In this document: piece after piece, positions 1-8,888 of the stretch
Position numbering within the stretch: position 1 is the first letter of the stretch
How the letters are laid out: the number at the start of each line of letters is the position of its first letter
Assembly (NCBI GenBank): GCA_003576845.1
Contig: QEVJ01000049.1
Location: 1-40,757, forward strand
From: Planctomycetota bacterium
GTDB lineage: Bacteria > Planctomycetota > Planctomycetia > Pirellulales > PLA5
Length of the DNA: 40,757 bases
Direction of reading: 5' to 3'
The notes under the pieces: generated by a model
The model's input: only the letters and a program-made list of their open reading frames with translations
Told to the model about the DNA's origin: nothing
Database searches by the model: none
Translations under genes and position numbers: made by a program

Positions 1-927
1 CGGATCCCAGTCGCCGCCCCATATCACCTTGATCACGTTCCAGCCCGCGCCGCGGAAGATCGCTTCGAGTTCCTGAATGATCTTGCCGTTGCCGCGGACC
101 GGGCCGTCGAGCCGCTGCAAGTTGCAGTTGATGACGAAAATCAGGTTGTCGAGCTTCTCGCGCGAGGCGAGCGTGATCGCGCCGAGCGTTTCCGGCTCGT
201 CGCATTCGCCGTCGCCCAAGAAAGCCCAGACGTGCTGGTGCGTCGTATCCTTAACGCCGCGGTCGCGGAGGTAGCGATTGAACCGGGCCTGATAGATCGC
301 CATCAACGGCGCGAGGCCCATTGACACCGTCGGAAATTCCCAAAACTCCGGCATCAACCACGGATGCGGATAGCTCGACAGTCCGCCGCCGGGTTGGAGT
401 TCGCGGCGAAAGTTGTTGAGTTGCTCTTCGCTGAGCCGGCCTTCGACGAACGCCCGCGAATAGACGCCCGGCGAAGCGTGGCCTTGGAAATAAATCTGGT
501 CGCCGTCGTAGCCGGATTCGCCCTTGCCGCGGAAGAAGTGGTTGCAGCCGACCTCGAACAACGTCGCCGCAGAGGCGAACGTGCTGATGTGCCCCCCGAT
601 GCCGTGGGTGCCGCGATTGGCCCGGACCACCATCGCCATCGCGTTCCAGCGGATGATGCTCTTGATTCGCCGCTCAATCTCGCGGTTGCCGGGATAGATT
701 GGCTGGTCGACCGGGCTGATGGAATTGATGTACGGCGTATTGGCCGAAAACGGCAGGTCGACTCCCTCACGAAGGGCCTTTTCATTCAACTGGCTAAGCA
801 GGTAGCTCGCCCGCTGCGGTCCGCGGGTTTTGAGCACATAGTCGAGGGATTCGAGCCATTCGGACGTCTCGACCGGATCGGCGTCCGGTCCTGTGGCGGC
901 GGTTCTACTGGCTTCAACGTACGTCAT
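1..927 (-). CDS. aceE: Pyruvate dehydrogenase E1 component, homodimeric type (3' part outside the window)
   Basis: Thiamine-diphosphate-dependent E1 subunit of the pyruvate dehydrogenase complex, which decarboxylates pyruvate and passes the acetyl group to the lipoyl E2. The minus strand is open from ATG at 927 to the window edge, giving the first 309 residues of a protein normally near 890. The N-terminus has the family pattern: [13 protein letters not shown] near residue 20, NTPYINSI near 72, the [16 protein letters not shown] segment near 110, a Y(D)[13 protein letters not shown] stretch, and the ThDP/metal motif GDGECDEPE near 243. E. coli has M where this protein has C in that motif. A ribosome-binding site (AGGGGG) lies 7 nt before the ATG. 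E2 and E3 genes are not in the window, so their linkage cannot be judged. Identification is firm; the missing C-terminus is only due to the window boundary. Confidence 0.95.
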   Translation of the reverse strand, partial: MTYVEASRTAATGPDADPVETSEWLESLDYVLKTRGPQRASYLLSQLNEKALREGVDLPFSANTPYINSISPVDQPIYPGNREIERRIKSIIRWNAMAMVVRANRGTHGIGGHISTFASAATLFEVGCNHFFRGKGESGYDGDQIYFQGHASPGVYSRAFVEGRLSEEQLNNFRRELQPGGGLSSYPHPWLMPEFWEFPTVSMGLAPLMAIYQARFNRYLRDRGVKDTTHQHVWAFLGDGECDEPETLGAITLASREKLDNLIFVINCNLQRLDGPVRGNGKIIQELEAIFRGAGWNVIKVIWGGDWDP

Positions 928-1070
928 GCGCACCCCCTGTCCGGGTTAATTCGCTCCCGCCCAAGTTCTCTAAATATACAACCGGTAAATTATCGGGATC
1001 GGACCGCGGATCGTAAAGGGCGGAGGACGACGAGCTTATCGGCGGCCGGCCGAATGACTGGGATTATGGA

Positions 1071-1236
1071 AAGTCTCAAGTTTTAAGTTTCAAGGCTCAA
1101 ATAAGGCGAAAGGCGTAATGCTCAAGGCCCAATTCTCAGTGCCCAATGAGTGCTCAATGCCCAGGGGCGAAGATGGTTTGGGAACACATTGAGCCTTTTG
1201 CCTTTAACCTTATTTGAACCTTGAAACTTGAGACTT
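1071..1236. repeat. Long imperfect inverted repeat of CTCAAG-type low-complexity DNA between aceE and the next gene
   Basis: This 375-bp space (928-1302) holds no gene. About 45-bp arms at roughly 1071-1125 and 1188-1236 are imperfect reverse complements: both read AAGTCTCAAG, TTTCAAGG(C/T)TCAAATAAGG and AAAGGC in order, with the left arm carrying 7 extra bases. The intervening sequence repeats the same vocabulary (CTCAATGCCCA, CTCAGTGCCCAA). The transcript could form a long hairpin between two divergently transcribed genes. The composition (short units of CTCAAG/TTGAAC) links it to the other low-complexity arrays in this window. Confidence 0.75.
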
Positions 1237-1302
1237 GAGCCTTGGGCCGTACCGGGCCGCGTTCGCGTGGTCCGATTCGCAACGCCGTGCTATCGTTAGG
1301 TT

Positions 1303-2481
1303 ATGCCCCCAGTCGCGCGATTCCTTCGACACGCCCGCAGCGCCTTTGGGTGGATTGCGCTGGCTGCTTCGGTCGCCGTTGCTGGGCCGCTTCTCGCCGT
1401 CGATCACGTTGCCATTCGCCGCGCCGAGGAGGCCGAAGAAACGCGGCTGTCGGGGCGCGTGGTCGTCGAGGCCGTCGACAAGAGCCTGTTGTTCCAGACG
1501 GCCGACGGCGGACTTTACGCGATCACCGCCGAGCAGGTCGTTCACCGCGATTCGGATCCGCAACCGTTCGAGCCGGTCTCCGCCGACGACCTCGGCAAGC
1601 AGTTGCTCGCCACGCTACCAGCGGGCTTCGACGTTCATCGCACGCGGAATTACGTCTTCGCGTACAACAGCAACAAGGCCTACGTCCAATGGGTCGGGGC
1701 GCTGTTCGAGCGGCTCCACCGCGGCTTCCACACCTTCTGGCAAGGCAAAGGGATCAAGCTTTCCGAACCCGAGTTTCCACTGTGCGTGCTCGTGTTTGCC
1801 GACGACGAATCGTACTCGAGCTACGTCAAGCAACACTACGGCGAGGCAGCGAGCAAACTGGCAGCGTTCTACGCGCTGTCGACAAACTACGTCACGCTGT
1901 ACGACTTGACGGGCGTCGGGGCATTGCGGCGCGAGGGTTCGCGGCGCGGTAATTCCGGCCAGATCAACGAAATGCTCTCGCATCCTTCCGCATCGCAGAA
2001 CGTCGCGACGGTCGTGCACGAGGCGTTTCACCAGTTGCAATTCAACTGCGGCCTAAGCCAGCGGTATGCCGACGTGCCGCTGTGGGTGGCCGAAGGATTG
2101 GCAATGTACTTCGAGACGCCGGACCTGAAGTCGGCGCAAGGCTGGCGGACCATCGGCGCGGTTCACCACGGCCGGCTTCGCGACTTCCGCGGTTATTTGC
2201 CCAATCGGCCCGAAGCCTCGCTCAAGTCGCTCGTCGTCGACGACAAACGGTTTCGCGACGCCCGCGGCGCGATCGCGGCCTACGGCGAAGCGTGGGCGAT
2301 GAACCACTTTCTAATGCAGCGGCATACGAAGGAATACGCTGCCTATCTCAAGGTCGTCGCCGCCAAGCCGCCGGCGGTCGTGCAAACGCCCGAAGACCGG
2401 CTCAAGGAGTTCACGGCCGCGTTCGGGGAGCTCGAGGCGCTCGACGCGGAGTTTCTTAAGCACGTGCAAGCGCTGCGGTGA
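1303..2481 (+). CDS. Exported DUF1570-type protein with a gluzincin-like HExxH motif
   Basis: 392 residues starting at ATG 1303. The N-terminus has a basic stretch followed by a hydrophobic segment (about residues 15-32, ending LLAVDH), consistent with export. The C-terminal half matches the planctomycete DUF1570 pattern: VVHEAFHQLQFN places H239-E240-x-x-H243, and VAEGLAMYFE supplies a candidate third zinc ligand, E264, about 20 residues later. That spacing is typical of gluzincin metallopeptidases. The order of elements suggests a secreted or periplasmic zinc peptidase, but the substrate is unknown and activity is not established for the family. It stands alone: the preceding gene is divergent and the nitrate reductase gene follows after 138 bp, so co-transcription with napA is possible but there is no functional link. 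Confidence 0.85.
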   Translation: MPPVARFLRHARSAFGWIALAASVAVAGPLLAVDHVAIRRAEEAEETRLSGRVVVEAVDKSLLFQTADGGLYAITAEQVVHRDSDPQPFEPVSADDLGKQLLATLPAGFDVHRTRNYVFAYNSNKAYVQWVGALFERLHRGFHTFWQGKGIKLSEPEFPLCVLVFADDESYSSYVKQHYGEAASKLAAFYALSTNYVTLYDLTGVGALRREGSRRGNSGQINEMLSHPSASQNVATVVHEAFHQLQFNCGLSQRYADVPLWVAEGLAMYFETPDLKSAQGWRTIGAVHHGRLRDFRGYLPNRPEASLKSLVVDDKRFRDARGAIAAYGEAWAMNHFLMQRHTKEYAAYLKVVAAKPPAVVQTPEDRLKEFTAAFGELEALDAEFLKHVQALR

Positions 2482-2619
2482 ACCGAACCGGCGCCGTGCG
2501 CGGCGCGCGTTTTGGCGCGGCCGAGACGTCGAGTTTGCATCTGGACTGCATCCGCCGGTCTGCCGTACCATGTCTGCGGCATTCGATGCAAGTTCTTCTC
2601 GAACCCTCGGCGAAAAATC

Positions 2620-5013
2620 ATGCCCGCTCAGCCCTATCTCGATTGCCAGAGAGCCGCCGGCGGAACTTCTGGCGAGGTCCCCCGTCGCGACTTTTTGATG
2701 CAGCTTTCGATCGTCGCCGGCGGAACGGTGATCGCGGGCTGCGCCGACAATCCCGGACCGAATCCCACCGCCACGGAACTACAGAACGTTTCGTGGTCGA
2801 AGGCGCCGTGCCGATACTGCGGCACCGGTTGCGGTGTCGAGGTCGGCGTGAAGGAAGGGAAGGTCGTGGCAGTTCGCGGCGACGAACTCGCGCCCGTCAA
2901 TCGCGGCTTGCTCTGCGCGAAGGGTTATCATTTGCCCGGCATGTTGTACGGCGAAGATCGCCTGCTGTATCCACTCAGGCGCAATCCGGACGGCAAGGGC
3001 TTTTCGCGAATCAGTTGGGACGAAGCGATCGCCCTGATCGCCGAGAAGTACCGCGCCGCGCTCGACAAGCACGGACCCGAGTCGATCGCCATGTACGGCT
3101 CCGGCCAGTGGACCGTGTTCGACGGTTACGCGGCGCTCAAGTGGTTCAAGTCCGGCATGAAAAGCAACAACCTCGAAGCGAACGCCCGAGTTTGCATGGC
3201 CAGCGCGGTGGCCGGGTTCATGACGCAGTTCCAAAGCGACGAGCCGATGGGCTGCTACGACGACTTCGAAGCGGGGCACGATTTCTTTCTCTGGGGCAAC
3301 AACATGGCGGAGTGCCATCCGGTGTTGTTCAGCCGCATCTTGGAGAACCGCCGTAAGAACAAGAATGTGCAGATCCTCGATATCGCCACGCGCTGGACGC
3401 AAACCTCGGATTTCGCCGACGTGTTCGTGCAGTTCAAGCCCGGAACGGACCTCGCCCTCGCCAACGGCATTCTCCACCTGCTTGTCGCCAAAGGCCAGGT
3501 CAATTCATCGTTCGTCGACGAGCACGTGACGTTCAAACGCGGCATCGAGGACCTCGACAAGATCGGCTACGGCTGCTTCGGCGAGCAGGCGGACAAGTAC
3601 ACGTTCAAGGACGAGCCGAAGGACAGCAGCTTCGACGAACTCAAGCAATTCCTGGCCGATTACACGCCCGCGAGGGTGAGCGAGATCACCGGTGTATCGC
3701 CGGCGCAAATCGAAGTCCTGGCGGAGCTCTACGGCAATCAGCGGCGAAACTCGGTGAGCGTCTGGTGCATGGGCGTCAATCAGCACGTCCGCGGCACGTG
3801 GATGAACAATCTCATCACCGACATCCACCTGCTGACGGGCAAGATTTCCCGGCCCGGCAACAACCCGTTCAGTCTCACCGGCCAACCGTCCGCGTGCGGC
3901 ACGGTCCGCGAAGTCGGCACGCTCTGCGACCGATTGCCCGCCGATCGCACGGTGACCAAGCCCGAGCATCGCGCGGAAGCGGAGAAGCTCTGGAACGTCC
4001 CGGCGGGCACGATTCCCGAAAAGCCCGGCTATCATACGGTCGATATGTTCCGCGCCCTGGCTCGCGGCGACGTGAAGGTCATCTGGATTCAAACCACGAA
4101 TCCCTGGGTCAGCCTGCCGAATCTTACCCGCTTCGAGCGCAAGCCCAACGACGGGCGGTTTATTATCGTGAGCGACATCTATCCGACGCCGACTACGGCC
4201 GCAGCCGATTTGATTCTGCCTTCCGCGGCCTGGGTCGAGCGGGAAGGCGTGTTTGGCAACACGGAACGCCGCACGCAACAGTGGAACAAGCTCGTCGACC
4301 CGCCCGGCGAAGCGAAGGAGGATGCCTGGCAGATCGTCCAGGTCGCCAAGAAAATGGGCTACGATAAGCTGTTCCCGTGGAAGGACGAGGACTGGCACAA
4401 GCCGATGTTCGAGGAGTACCGCTCGTTTACGGTCGGCATCGGCAAGGACGTGGCGAGCTACGAACAGCTCAAAGCCGAGCGGGGGATGCGTTGGCCGGTG
4501 GTCAACGGCCGCGAAACGCGATATCGCTATGCCGCGCCCTACGATCCTTACGTCAAAAAGCCCGAGGGCGTCCACTTCTACAAGGCCAAGGGGTACGGCG
4601 AGCGGGCGGCGTTCTGGCTGCGGCCGTATCATCCGCCGGCCGAGTCGCCGGACGCGGATTATCCGCTATGGCTTACCACCGGCCGCGTGCTCGAACATTG
4701 GCATACCGGCTCGATGACGCGCCGCGTGAAGCAACTGCATCAGGCCGTGCCTGCCGCGTATGTCGAGATCGAGCGGACCGACGCCGAATCGCTCGGTATT
4801 TCTTCCGGCGACAAAGTGCGGGTGAAAAGCCGCCGCGGCGAAGTGGTTTTGCCGGCGGTCGTGGACGGCCGCGGTCGTCCGCCGAAAGGAACCGCGTTCA
4901 TCCCCTTCTACGACGAATCGAAGCTCGTCAATCTGCTGACGCTCGATGCGATGGACTCGATCAGCAAGGAACCGGACTACAAAAAATGCGCCGTGCGCAT
5001 CGAGAAGGTGTAG
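2620..5013 (+). CDS. napA: Molybdopterin nitrate reductase catalytic subunit, NapA-like, Tat-exported
   Basis: Catalytic subunit of a periplasmic-type nitrate reductase (nitrate to nitrite) carrying Mo-bis-MGD and one 4Fe-4S cluster. From ATG 2620 the protein has 797 residues, close to the family size (about 830). A twin-arginine signal is visible (PRRDFLMQL then a hydrophobic stretch ending VIAGC), so Tat export, possibly as a lipoprotein, is likely; a longer upstream frame to 2512 would bury this signal and is not preferred. Cluster ligands are C64, C67, C71 and C99 with the NapA spacing. The probable Mo ligand is C192 in ARVCMASA, followed by EPMGCYDD as in NapA. The C-terminal MGD-binding part has the expected LTTGRVLEHWHTGSMTRR. 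The cytochrome gene starts 2 nt after the stop. No napD-like chaperone or napC-like quinol dehydrogenase is adjacent. Confidence 0.92.
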   Translation: MPAQPYLDCQRAAGGTSGEVPRRDFLMQLSIVAGGTVIAGCADNPGPNPTATELQNVSWSKAPCRYCGTGCGVEVGVKEGKVVAVRGDELAPVNRGLLCAKGYHLPGMLYGEDRLLYPLRRNPDGKGFSRISWDEAIALIAEKYRAALDKHGPESIAMYGSGQWTVFDGYAALKWFKSGMKSNNLEANARVCMASAVAGFMTQFQSDEPMGCYDDFEAGHDFFLWGNNMAECHPVLFSRILENRRKNKNVQILDIATRWTQTSDFADVFVQFKPGTDLALANGILHLLVAKGQVNSSFVDEHVTFKRGIEDLDKIGYGCFGEQADKYTFKDEPKDSSFDELKQFLADYTPARVSEITGVSPAQIEVLAELYGNQRRNSVSVWCMGVNQHVRGTWMNNLITDIHLLTGKISRPGNNPFSLTGQPSACGTVREVGTLCDRLPADRTVTKPEHRAEAEKLWNVPAGTIPEKPGYHTVDMFRALARGDVKVIWIQTTNPWVSLPNLTRFERKPNDGRFIIVSDIYPTPTTAAADLILPSAAWVEREGVFGNTERRTQQWNKLVDPPGEAKEDAWQIVQVAKKMGYDKLFPWKDEDWHKPMFEEYRSFTVGIGKDVASYEQLKAERGMRWPVVNGRETRYRYAAPYDPYVKKPEGVHFYKAKGYGERAAFWLRPYHPPAESPDADYPLWLTTGRVLEHWHTGSMTRRVKQLHQAVPAAYVEIERTDAESLGISSGDKVRVKSRRGEVVLPAVVDGRGRPPKGTAFIPFYDESKLVNLLTLDAMDSISKEPDYKKCAVRIEKV

Positions 5014-5015
5014 CC

Positions 5016-5546
5016 ATGCGAACGAGTCGCTTGCTACCCGCCGCGCTCTCGTGCCTTGCCCTCATAGTCGCTGGCTGCGGCGATGCCGCATCGCACAACG
5101 AGAGCGCCCCCGCTTCGCTCGCCATCCGGGCAGAACGCCGCGCGTTCGCAGGCGCGCCGCCGGTCATTCCACACGCGCCGCAATCGACCGACTGCACGAA
5201 GTGCCACACGGCGACCGGCATGGAAGTGCCGCGGCTCGGATTCGCGCCCGCGAACCCGCACGGGCACACGACCGGCTTATCCGACTCGGCCCGCTGCAAA
5301 CAGTGCCACGTCTTCCGCCAGACCGACGCCGTGTTCGCGGCATCGACGTTCGCGCCGCTCGTGACAGTCGGCCTCCGCGGCGAGCGGGCTCACGCGGCCG
5401 CGCCGCCGACAATGCCGCATCGCGCGTTCATGCGCGAGAATTGCCTCGCCTGTCACGACGGCCCGTCGGCCCGGCCCGAAATCCGCTGCTCGCATCCCGA
5501 GCGGAGCCGCTGTCAGCAATGCCACGTGGCGAGCAACGGCGAATAG
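5016..5546 (+). CDS. NapB-like multiheme cytochrome c lipoprotein with four CxxCH sites
   Basis: 176 residues, ATG 2 nt after the napA stop, so translationally coupled. The N-terminus is a lipoprotein signal (LIVAGC), placing it in the periplasm on a membrane. Four heme-binding motifs are visible: CTKCH, CKQCH, CLACH and CQQCH. The first half (PPVIPH..., then CKQCHVFRQTDAVFAASTFAPL) resembles NapB, the diheme electron-transfer partner of NapA, including the NTFTP-like end. The second half repeats the pattern (PPTMPH..., two more CxxCH), which suggests an internal duplication giving a tetraheme NapB. Role by context: electron supply to the NapA-like subunit. What reduces it is unknown, since no NapC/NapGH gene is adjacent. 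A function as a general multiheme cytochrome cannot be excluded. Confidence 0.82.
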   Translation: MRTSRLLPAALSCLALIVAGCGDAASHNESAPASLAIRAERRAFAGAPPVIPHAPQSTDCTKCHTATGMEVPRLGFAPANPHGHTTGLSDSARCKQCHVFRQTDAVFAASTFAPLVTVGLRGERAHAAAPPTMPHRAFMRENCLACHDGPSARPEIRCSHPERSRCQQCHVASNGE

Positions 5547-5650
5547 CGGCCGTTGGTATCCAAGGGAACAGACGCGCGAAGTCCAACGGCGGTTTCCACG
5601 GGTGGACGAGCCACACGTGCCACCCCAAATCCAGCGCGAGGTCCGCGGCC

Positions 5651-6904
5651 TTAACGGCCTTCGGCCTTCTTCACCGAAACTTCGTCGAACCAGATCTTAC
5701 CGACGCCGCCGAGCAGGCCGATGCGGATGCTGGCTTCGCGGGCGTTGCCGGGAACCGCGACGCGGGCTTTCTCGGTGTACCAGGCGAATGAGCCGAACCA
5801 GTTGCCGATCACGGCCGGCTGGCCGACGGGCGCGCGGCGCTCGTCGAAAAACGTGATGACGACGTGCGGCATTTGGTCGAGGTTGTCGCCGGCACGGATC
5901 GACTCGCCTTTGACGCGGCACGACACGTCCAGTTCGCGGACCTTGCGCCCATCGACGGCGAAGCCCTGCAGCGCCTGGCTATTGCGGCCCGGATGGGCGT
6001 TGCTGAACAGCGCGGAGTGCTCGCCCGGTCCGCCGCCCTCCGCATCGAGCTGCATCTGCTGCATGTAATACCACGCGGCCGGCGTTTGGCCCGGCGGGTC
6101 GTCCGGCTTTTCCGCGGGAACTTCGATGACCTCCTCGAAACCGCCATTGGCAATGGACGGATTGGCCGGATCGGGTTTGATCTTGCGCTGCGACTCCGCC
6201 GCGCCGGTCATCGGCACGAAGAACGTCGTTTGTAGCGCTTCCGGTTCGAGCTTGCCGCCTTGTTTGCGGTAGAGATAGAGCACTTGTTGATAGCGCTGGC
6301 CAACGGGGACGACGATCCGCCCACCTTCGCGAAGCTGATCGACGAGCGGCTTGGGCACCGTCTCGGGCGAGCACGTGACGATGATCTTGTCGAACGGAGC
6401 ATGTTCCTTCCAGCCGGCGAAGCCGTCGCCGATCTTCGTTTTCACGTTGTCGTACTTCAGTCGCCGGAGCGTGGCCGCGGCTTTGCGGCCGAGCGGTTCG
6501 ACGATCTCGATCGAGTAGACTTCCTTGACGAGCTCGCCGAGGACGGCGGCCTGATATCCGCTACCCGTGCCGATTTCAAGCACTTTGTCGGTCGGCTGCG
6601 GGTCGAGCTGCTCGGTCATGAACGCGACGATATACGTCGACGAGATCGTCTGGCTCTCGCCGATCGGCAGGGCCATATCGAGATACGCCCGGTCGCGAAG
6701 ATTCGGGGCGACGAACTCGTGCCGCGGAACCTTGCCCATCGCTTCGAGCACCCGCTTGTTCTTGATCCCGTTGCCGACGAGGTCTTGCTTGACCATCAGA
6801 TCGCGGGCGTCGTCGAGGGCCTTGCGCGATTGGGCCGAAGCGGGCGCCGCAGAACTTGCGACGCACAGCGCAGCGAGCAAGATGGCGATGGGCGTCCGCT
6901 TCAT
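5651..6904 (-). CDS. Exported protein-L-isoaspartate O-methyltransferase fused to a C-terminal carbohydrate-binding-like domain
   Basis: 417 residues from ATG 6904, chosen because it opens directly on a signal peptide ([20 protein letters not shown], then PASAQS); the open frame continues upstream to 7045 without signal-like sequence. Residues about 28-230 are the PCMT family: [30 protein letters not shown], the SAM-binding motif [15 protein letters not shown] near 108-122, and GGRIVVPVG. This family methylates isoaspartyl residues in damaged proteins using S-adenosylmethionine. Residues about 260-417 form a second domain (NGGFEEV..., later [12 protein letters not shown]) resembling beta-sandwich carbohydrate-binding modules of the CBM4/9 type. 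The exported location is odd because SAM is cytosolic. It is convergent with napB and divergent from the aldolase gene. Confidence 0.85.
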   Translation of the reverse strand: MKRTPIAILLAALCVASSAAPASAQSRKALDDARDLMVKQDLVGNGIKNKRVLEAMGKVPRHEFVAPNLRDRAYLDMALPIGESQTISSTYIVAFMTEQLDPQPTDKVLEIGTGSGYQAAVLGELVKEVYSIEIVEPLGRKAAATLRRLKYDNVKTKIGDGFAGWKEHAPFDKIIVTCSPETVPKPLVDQLREGGRIVVPVGQRYQQVLYLYRKQGGKLEPEALQTTFFVPMTGAAESQRKIKPDPANPSIANGGFEEVIEVPAEKPDDPPGQTPAAWYYMQQMQLDAEGGGPGEHSALFSNAHPGRNSQALQGFAVDGRKVRELDVSCRVKGESIRAGDNLDQMPHVVITFFDERRAPVGQPAVIGNWFGSFAWYTEKARVAVPGNAREASIRIGLLGGVGKIWFDEVSVKKAEGR

Positions 6905-7044
6905 CGGTGTTGCCGAAAGAATTCCAGGTGTTTGGGGCGCAGACAGAATCGGCCCCGCGGGATACCCTCGTGCATTGTAGCATTTGCCGACCGAAAAGCC
7001 GCCTTTTCCGCTCGATTCCTTGCAATTCGCTTCCCATTCCGGCA

Positions 7045-7842
7045 ATGAAGACCAATCCCGTCAAACGTAAACTTGCATCCGGCCAGGCGACATTCGGCAC
7101 GTGGCTGTCACTGGGCGACTTGTACGCCACGCGAGTATTGGCCCGATTGGGATTCGACTGGCTGACGCTCGATCTCGAACACGGGGCGATCGACTGGTCG
7201 CAGGCGGCGGCGAACTTTGCGGCGATCGCGGACGCCGGGTGCGTGCCTTTGGCCCGCGTGCCGCAGGGGAGCCACGACTACATCAAGCGGGTGCTCGACT
7301 GCGGGGCCTGGGGCATCGTCGTACCGATGGTGAACACGGTCGAGCAGGCCCGCGTCGCGATTGCGGCGGCGAAATACCCGCCGGCGGGCAATCGCAGCTT
7401 GGGGGGCGGCTGGCATGCGCTGAACTTTGCCGCGACGCCCGCGGAGTATTACGCGAAGGCGAACGACGAAATTCTCGTGATTCTGCAAACGGAAAGCCCG
7501 ACGGGAATCGACAACGCCGAGGCGATTTACAAACTGCCCGGCGTCGATGCGATCTTCGTCGGCCCGGTCGACTTGCGGGCGAACATGACGCGCGCCGACG
7601 GCACGAAGGCGACGGATCAGGAGTTCGAAGCGGCCCTGCAACGCATCGTCGACATCGGCAAGAAGACGGGCACGCCGACGGGCATGCACACGATGGACCC
7701 GCAGTCGGCCCTGCGGCGCGCGGAACAGGGGATGCAGTACATCGCGATCGGCAGCGAGTTGTCGCTGCTCACGCAGGCAGCGAAGGACGTCGTGAGCATC
7801 GTCCTGCCGGAGCAAGCCGGACGCGATGTGGCGAAGTATTGA
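7045..7842 (+). CDS. HpcH/HpaI family aldolase
   Basis: 265 residues from ATG 7045. Class II (metal-dependent) aldolase family that cleaves 2-keto-3-deoxy sugar acids or 4-hydroxy-2-oxo-heptanedioate to pyruvate (or a pyruvate analogue) plus an aldehyde. Family signatures: FGTWLSLGD near the start, [47 protein letters not shown] (the E is the usual metal ligand), [10 protein letters not shown] (the D is the second ligand) and AIGSELSLL. The exact substrate cannot be read from sequence; 2-keto-3-deoxy-L-rhamnonate aldolase is a reasonable guess since the next gene is an SMP-30 sugar-lactonase relative. The two genes are convergent, so this is proximity only. The longer frame from 6856 has no signal or family match and is not used. 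Confidence 0.9.
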   Translation: MKTNPVKRKLASGQATFGTWLSLGDLYATRVLARLGFDWLTLDLEHGAIDWSQAAANFAAIADAGCVPLARVPQGSHDYIKRVLDCGAWGIVVPMVNTVEQARVAIAAAKYPPAGNRSLGGGWHALNFAATPAEYYAKANDEILVILQTESPTGIDNAEAIYKLPGVDAIFVGPVDLRANMTRADGTKATDQEFEAALQRIVDIGKKTGTPTGMHTMDPQSALRRAEQGMQYIAIGSELSLLTQAAKDVVSIVLPEQAGRDVAKY

Positions 7843-7849
7843 CGCCGCG

Positions 7850-7876
7850 GTAGGACGGACTTGAAGTCCGTCCTAC
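7850..7876. repeat. Perfect 12-bp palindrome between convergent genes
   Basis: GTAGGACGGACT at 7850-7861 and AGTCCGTCCTAC at 7865-7876 are perfect reverse complements with a 3-nt loop (TGA). The hairpin fills the gap between the aldolase stop and the stop of the opposite-strand SMP-30 gene, overlapping that gene's last codons. There is no T-tract on either side, so a classic intrinsic terminator is not supported. The sequence type (GTAGGACGGACTT.AGTCCGTCC) looks like a dispersed palindromic repeat and could still shield both transcript ends. Confidence 0.7.
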
Positions 7877-8850
7877 GAGGGCGCAGGCTTCCACGCCGGA
7901 AATGCGACCTGGCCCGGTTTTTTGACGCGGGTGCGGTAGAGCGTCTTGCCGGCGGTGATGTAGAGATCGCAACCATCCGCCCCGCCGAATGCGCAGTTGG
8001 TGATCAGGTCTTCGTAAACCGGGATGCGGCCGAGGAGTTCGCCGTGCGGCGTAATGACGTACACGCCGGGCGGGACGTCGGCCGTTTCGTGCAGGCCGCG
8101 GGGTGTGAGGACGCCGGCCGCGACGTAGAGATTGCCTTCCACGTCGAGCCGCATCCCGTCGCCGCCGCGGCCGGGCGCGAAGTCGTAAACCAGCCGCTGA
8201 CCGCTCGCATTGCCCGCGTCGTCGAGGTCGAACGCCCAAATCTTGCGATTTCCGCCAGGCACGGGGCAGCTATCGACGACGTAGAGCGTGCGGCCGTCTT
8301 GCGTGACGGCGATGCCGTTGGGGCGCTGGATTGCCGGCTGCGCTAGAATCCGCGTCACGCGGCCGCTGGGGTCGATGCGATACACGCCCTCAATGTCCAT
8401 CTCCATTCGCGAGCGGTCGCCGTAGCACGGATCGGTGAAATAAATTCGGTCGCGGCCGTCGACGCAAATGTCGTTGGGCGAGTTGTAGCGCACCGTGCGA
8501 CCGTCGGAGCGTTCCGTGCGATCGGTGAGGATTTCATACTTGCCGGTTTGCAGATTGGTGCGGGTGATGCGTCGTCCACCCCCCTCGCCGAATTCGGCGC
8601 CTTCGCAGTGCAAGAGCCGACCCTGGCGGTCGAAGGTCTGACCGTTCGTGCGACGGCTTGGCTGGCGGAAGACCTGCACGGCTCCGTCCGGCGCGCGGCG
8701 GAGGATGCGGTTGTTGAGGATGTCGGAGAAGTAGACGGAACCGTTGGCGTCGACGACGGGGCCTTCGGTGAAGACCAGCGTCGAGGCGGCAACGGCTGGC
8801 TCGTTACAAACCGTCTGTGGAAGGCTCATCCCCGCTTTCGGTTCACGCAT
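7873..8850 (-). CDS. SMP-30/gluconolactonase family protein
   Basis: Calcium- or zinc-dependent six-bladed propeller of the senescence-marker-30 / gluconolactonase family, expected to hydrolyse sugar lactones. Metal ligands of the family are visible: E29 in FTEGPVV, N126 in NSPNDICVDG, N178 in RPNGIAV and D193 in YVVDSCP. From ATG 8850 the protein is 325 residues. This start is preferred because GGAG lies 7 nt upstream; alternatives at 8868 and 8829 differ by only a few residues. The frame stays open into the 3' end of polX, but that part does not look like family sequence. No signal peptide is seen, so it may be cytosolic. It lies 38 bp downstream of polX on the same strand and may be read through from it. 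Confidence 0.87.
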   Translation of the reverse strand: MREPKAGMSLPQTVCNEPAVAASTLVFTEGPVVDANGSVYFSDILNNRILRRAPDGAVQVFRQPSRRTNGQTFDRQGRLLHCEGAEFGEGGGRRITRTNLQTGKYEILTDRTERSDGRTVRYNSPNDICVDGRDRIYFTDPCYGDRSRMEMDIEGVYRIDPSGRVTRILAQPAIQRPNGIAVTQDGRTLYVVDSCPVPGGNRKIWAFDLDDAGNASGQRLVYDFAPGRGGDGMRLDVEGNLYVAAGVLTPRGLHETADVPPGVYVITPHGELLGRIPVYEDLITNCAFGGADGCDLYITAGKTLYRTRVKKPGQVAFPAWKPAPS

Positions 8851-8888
8851 TTCGCCGCTCCAGAGCATTCGTGATTCGTTGCGCGAGG

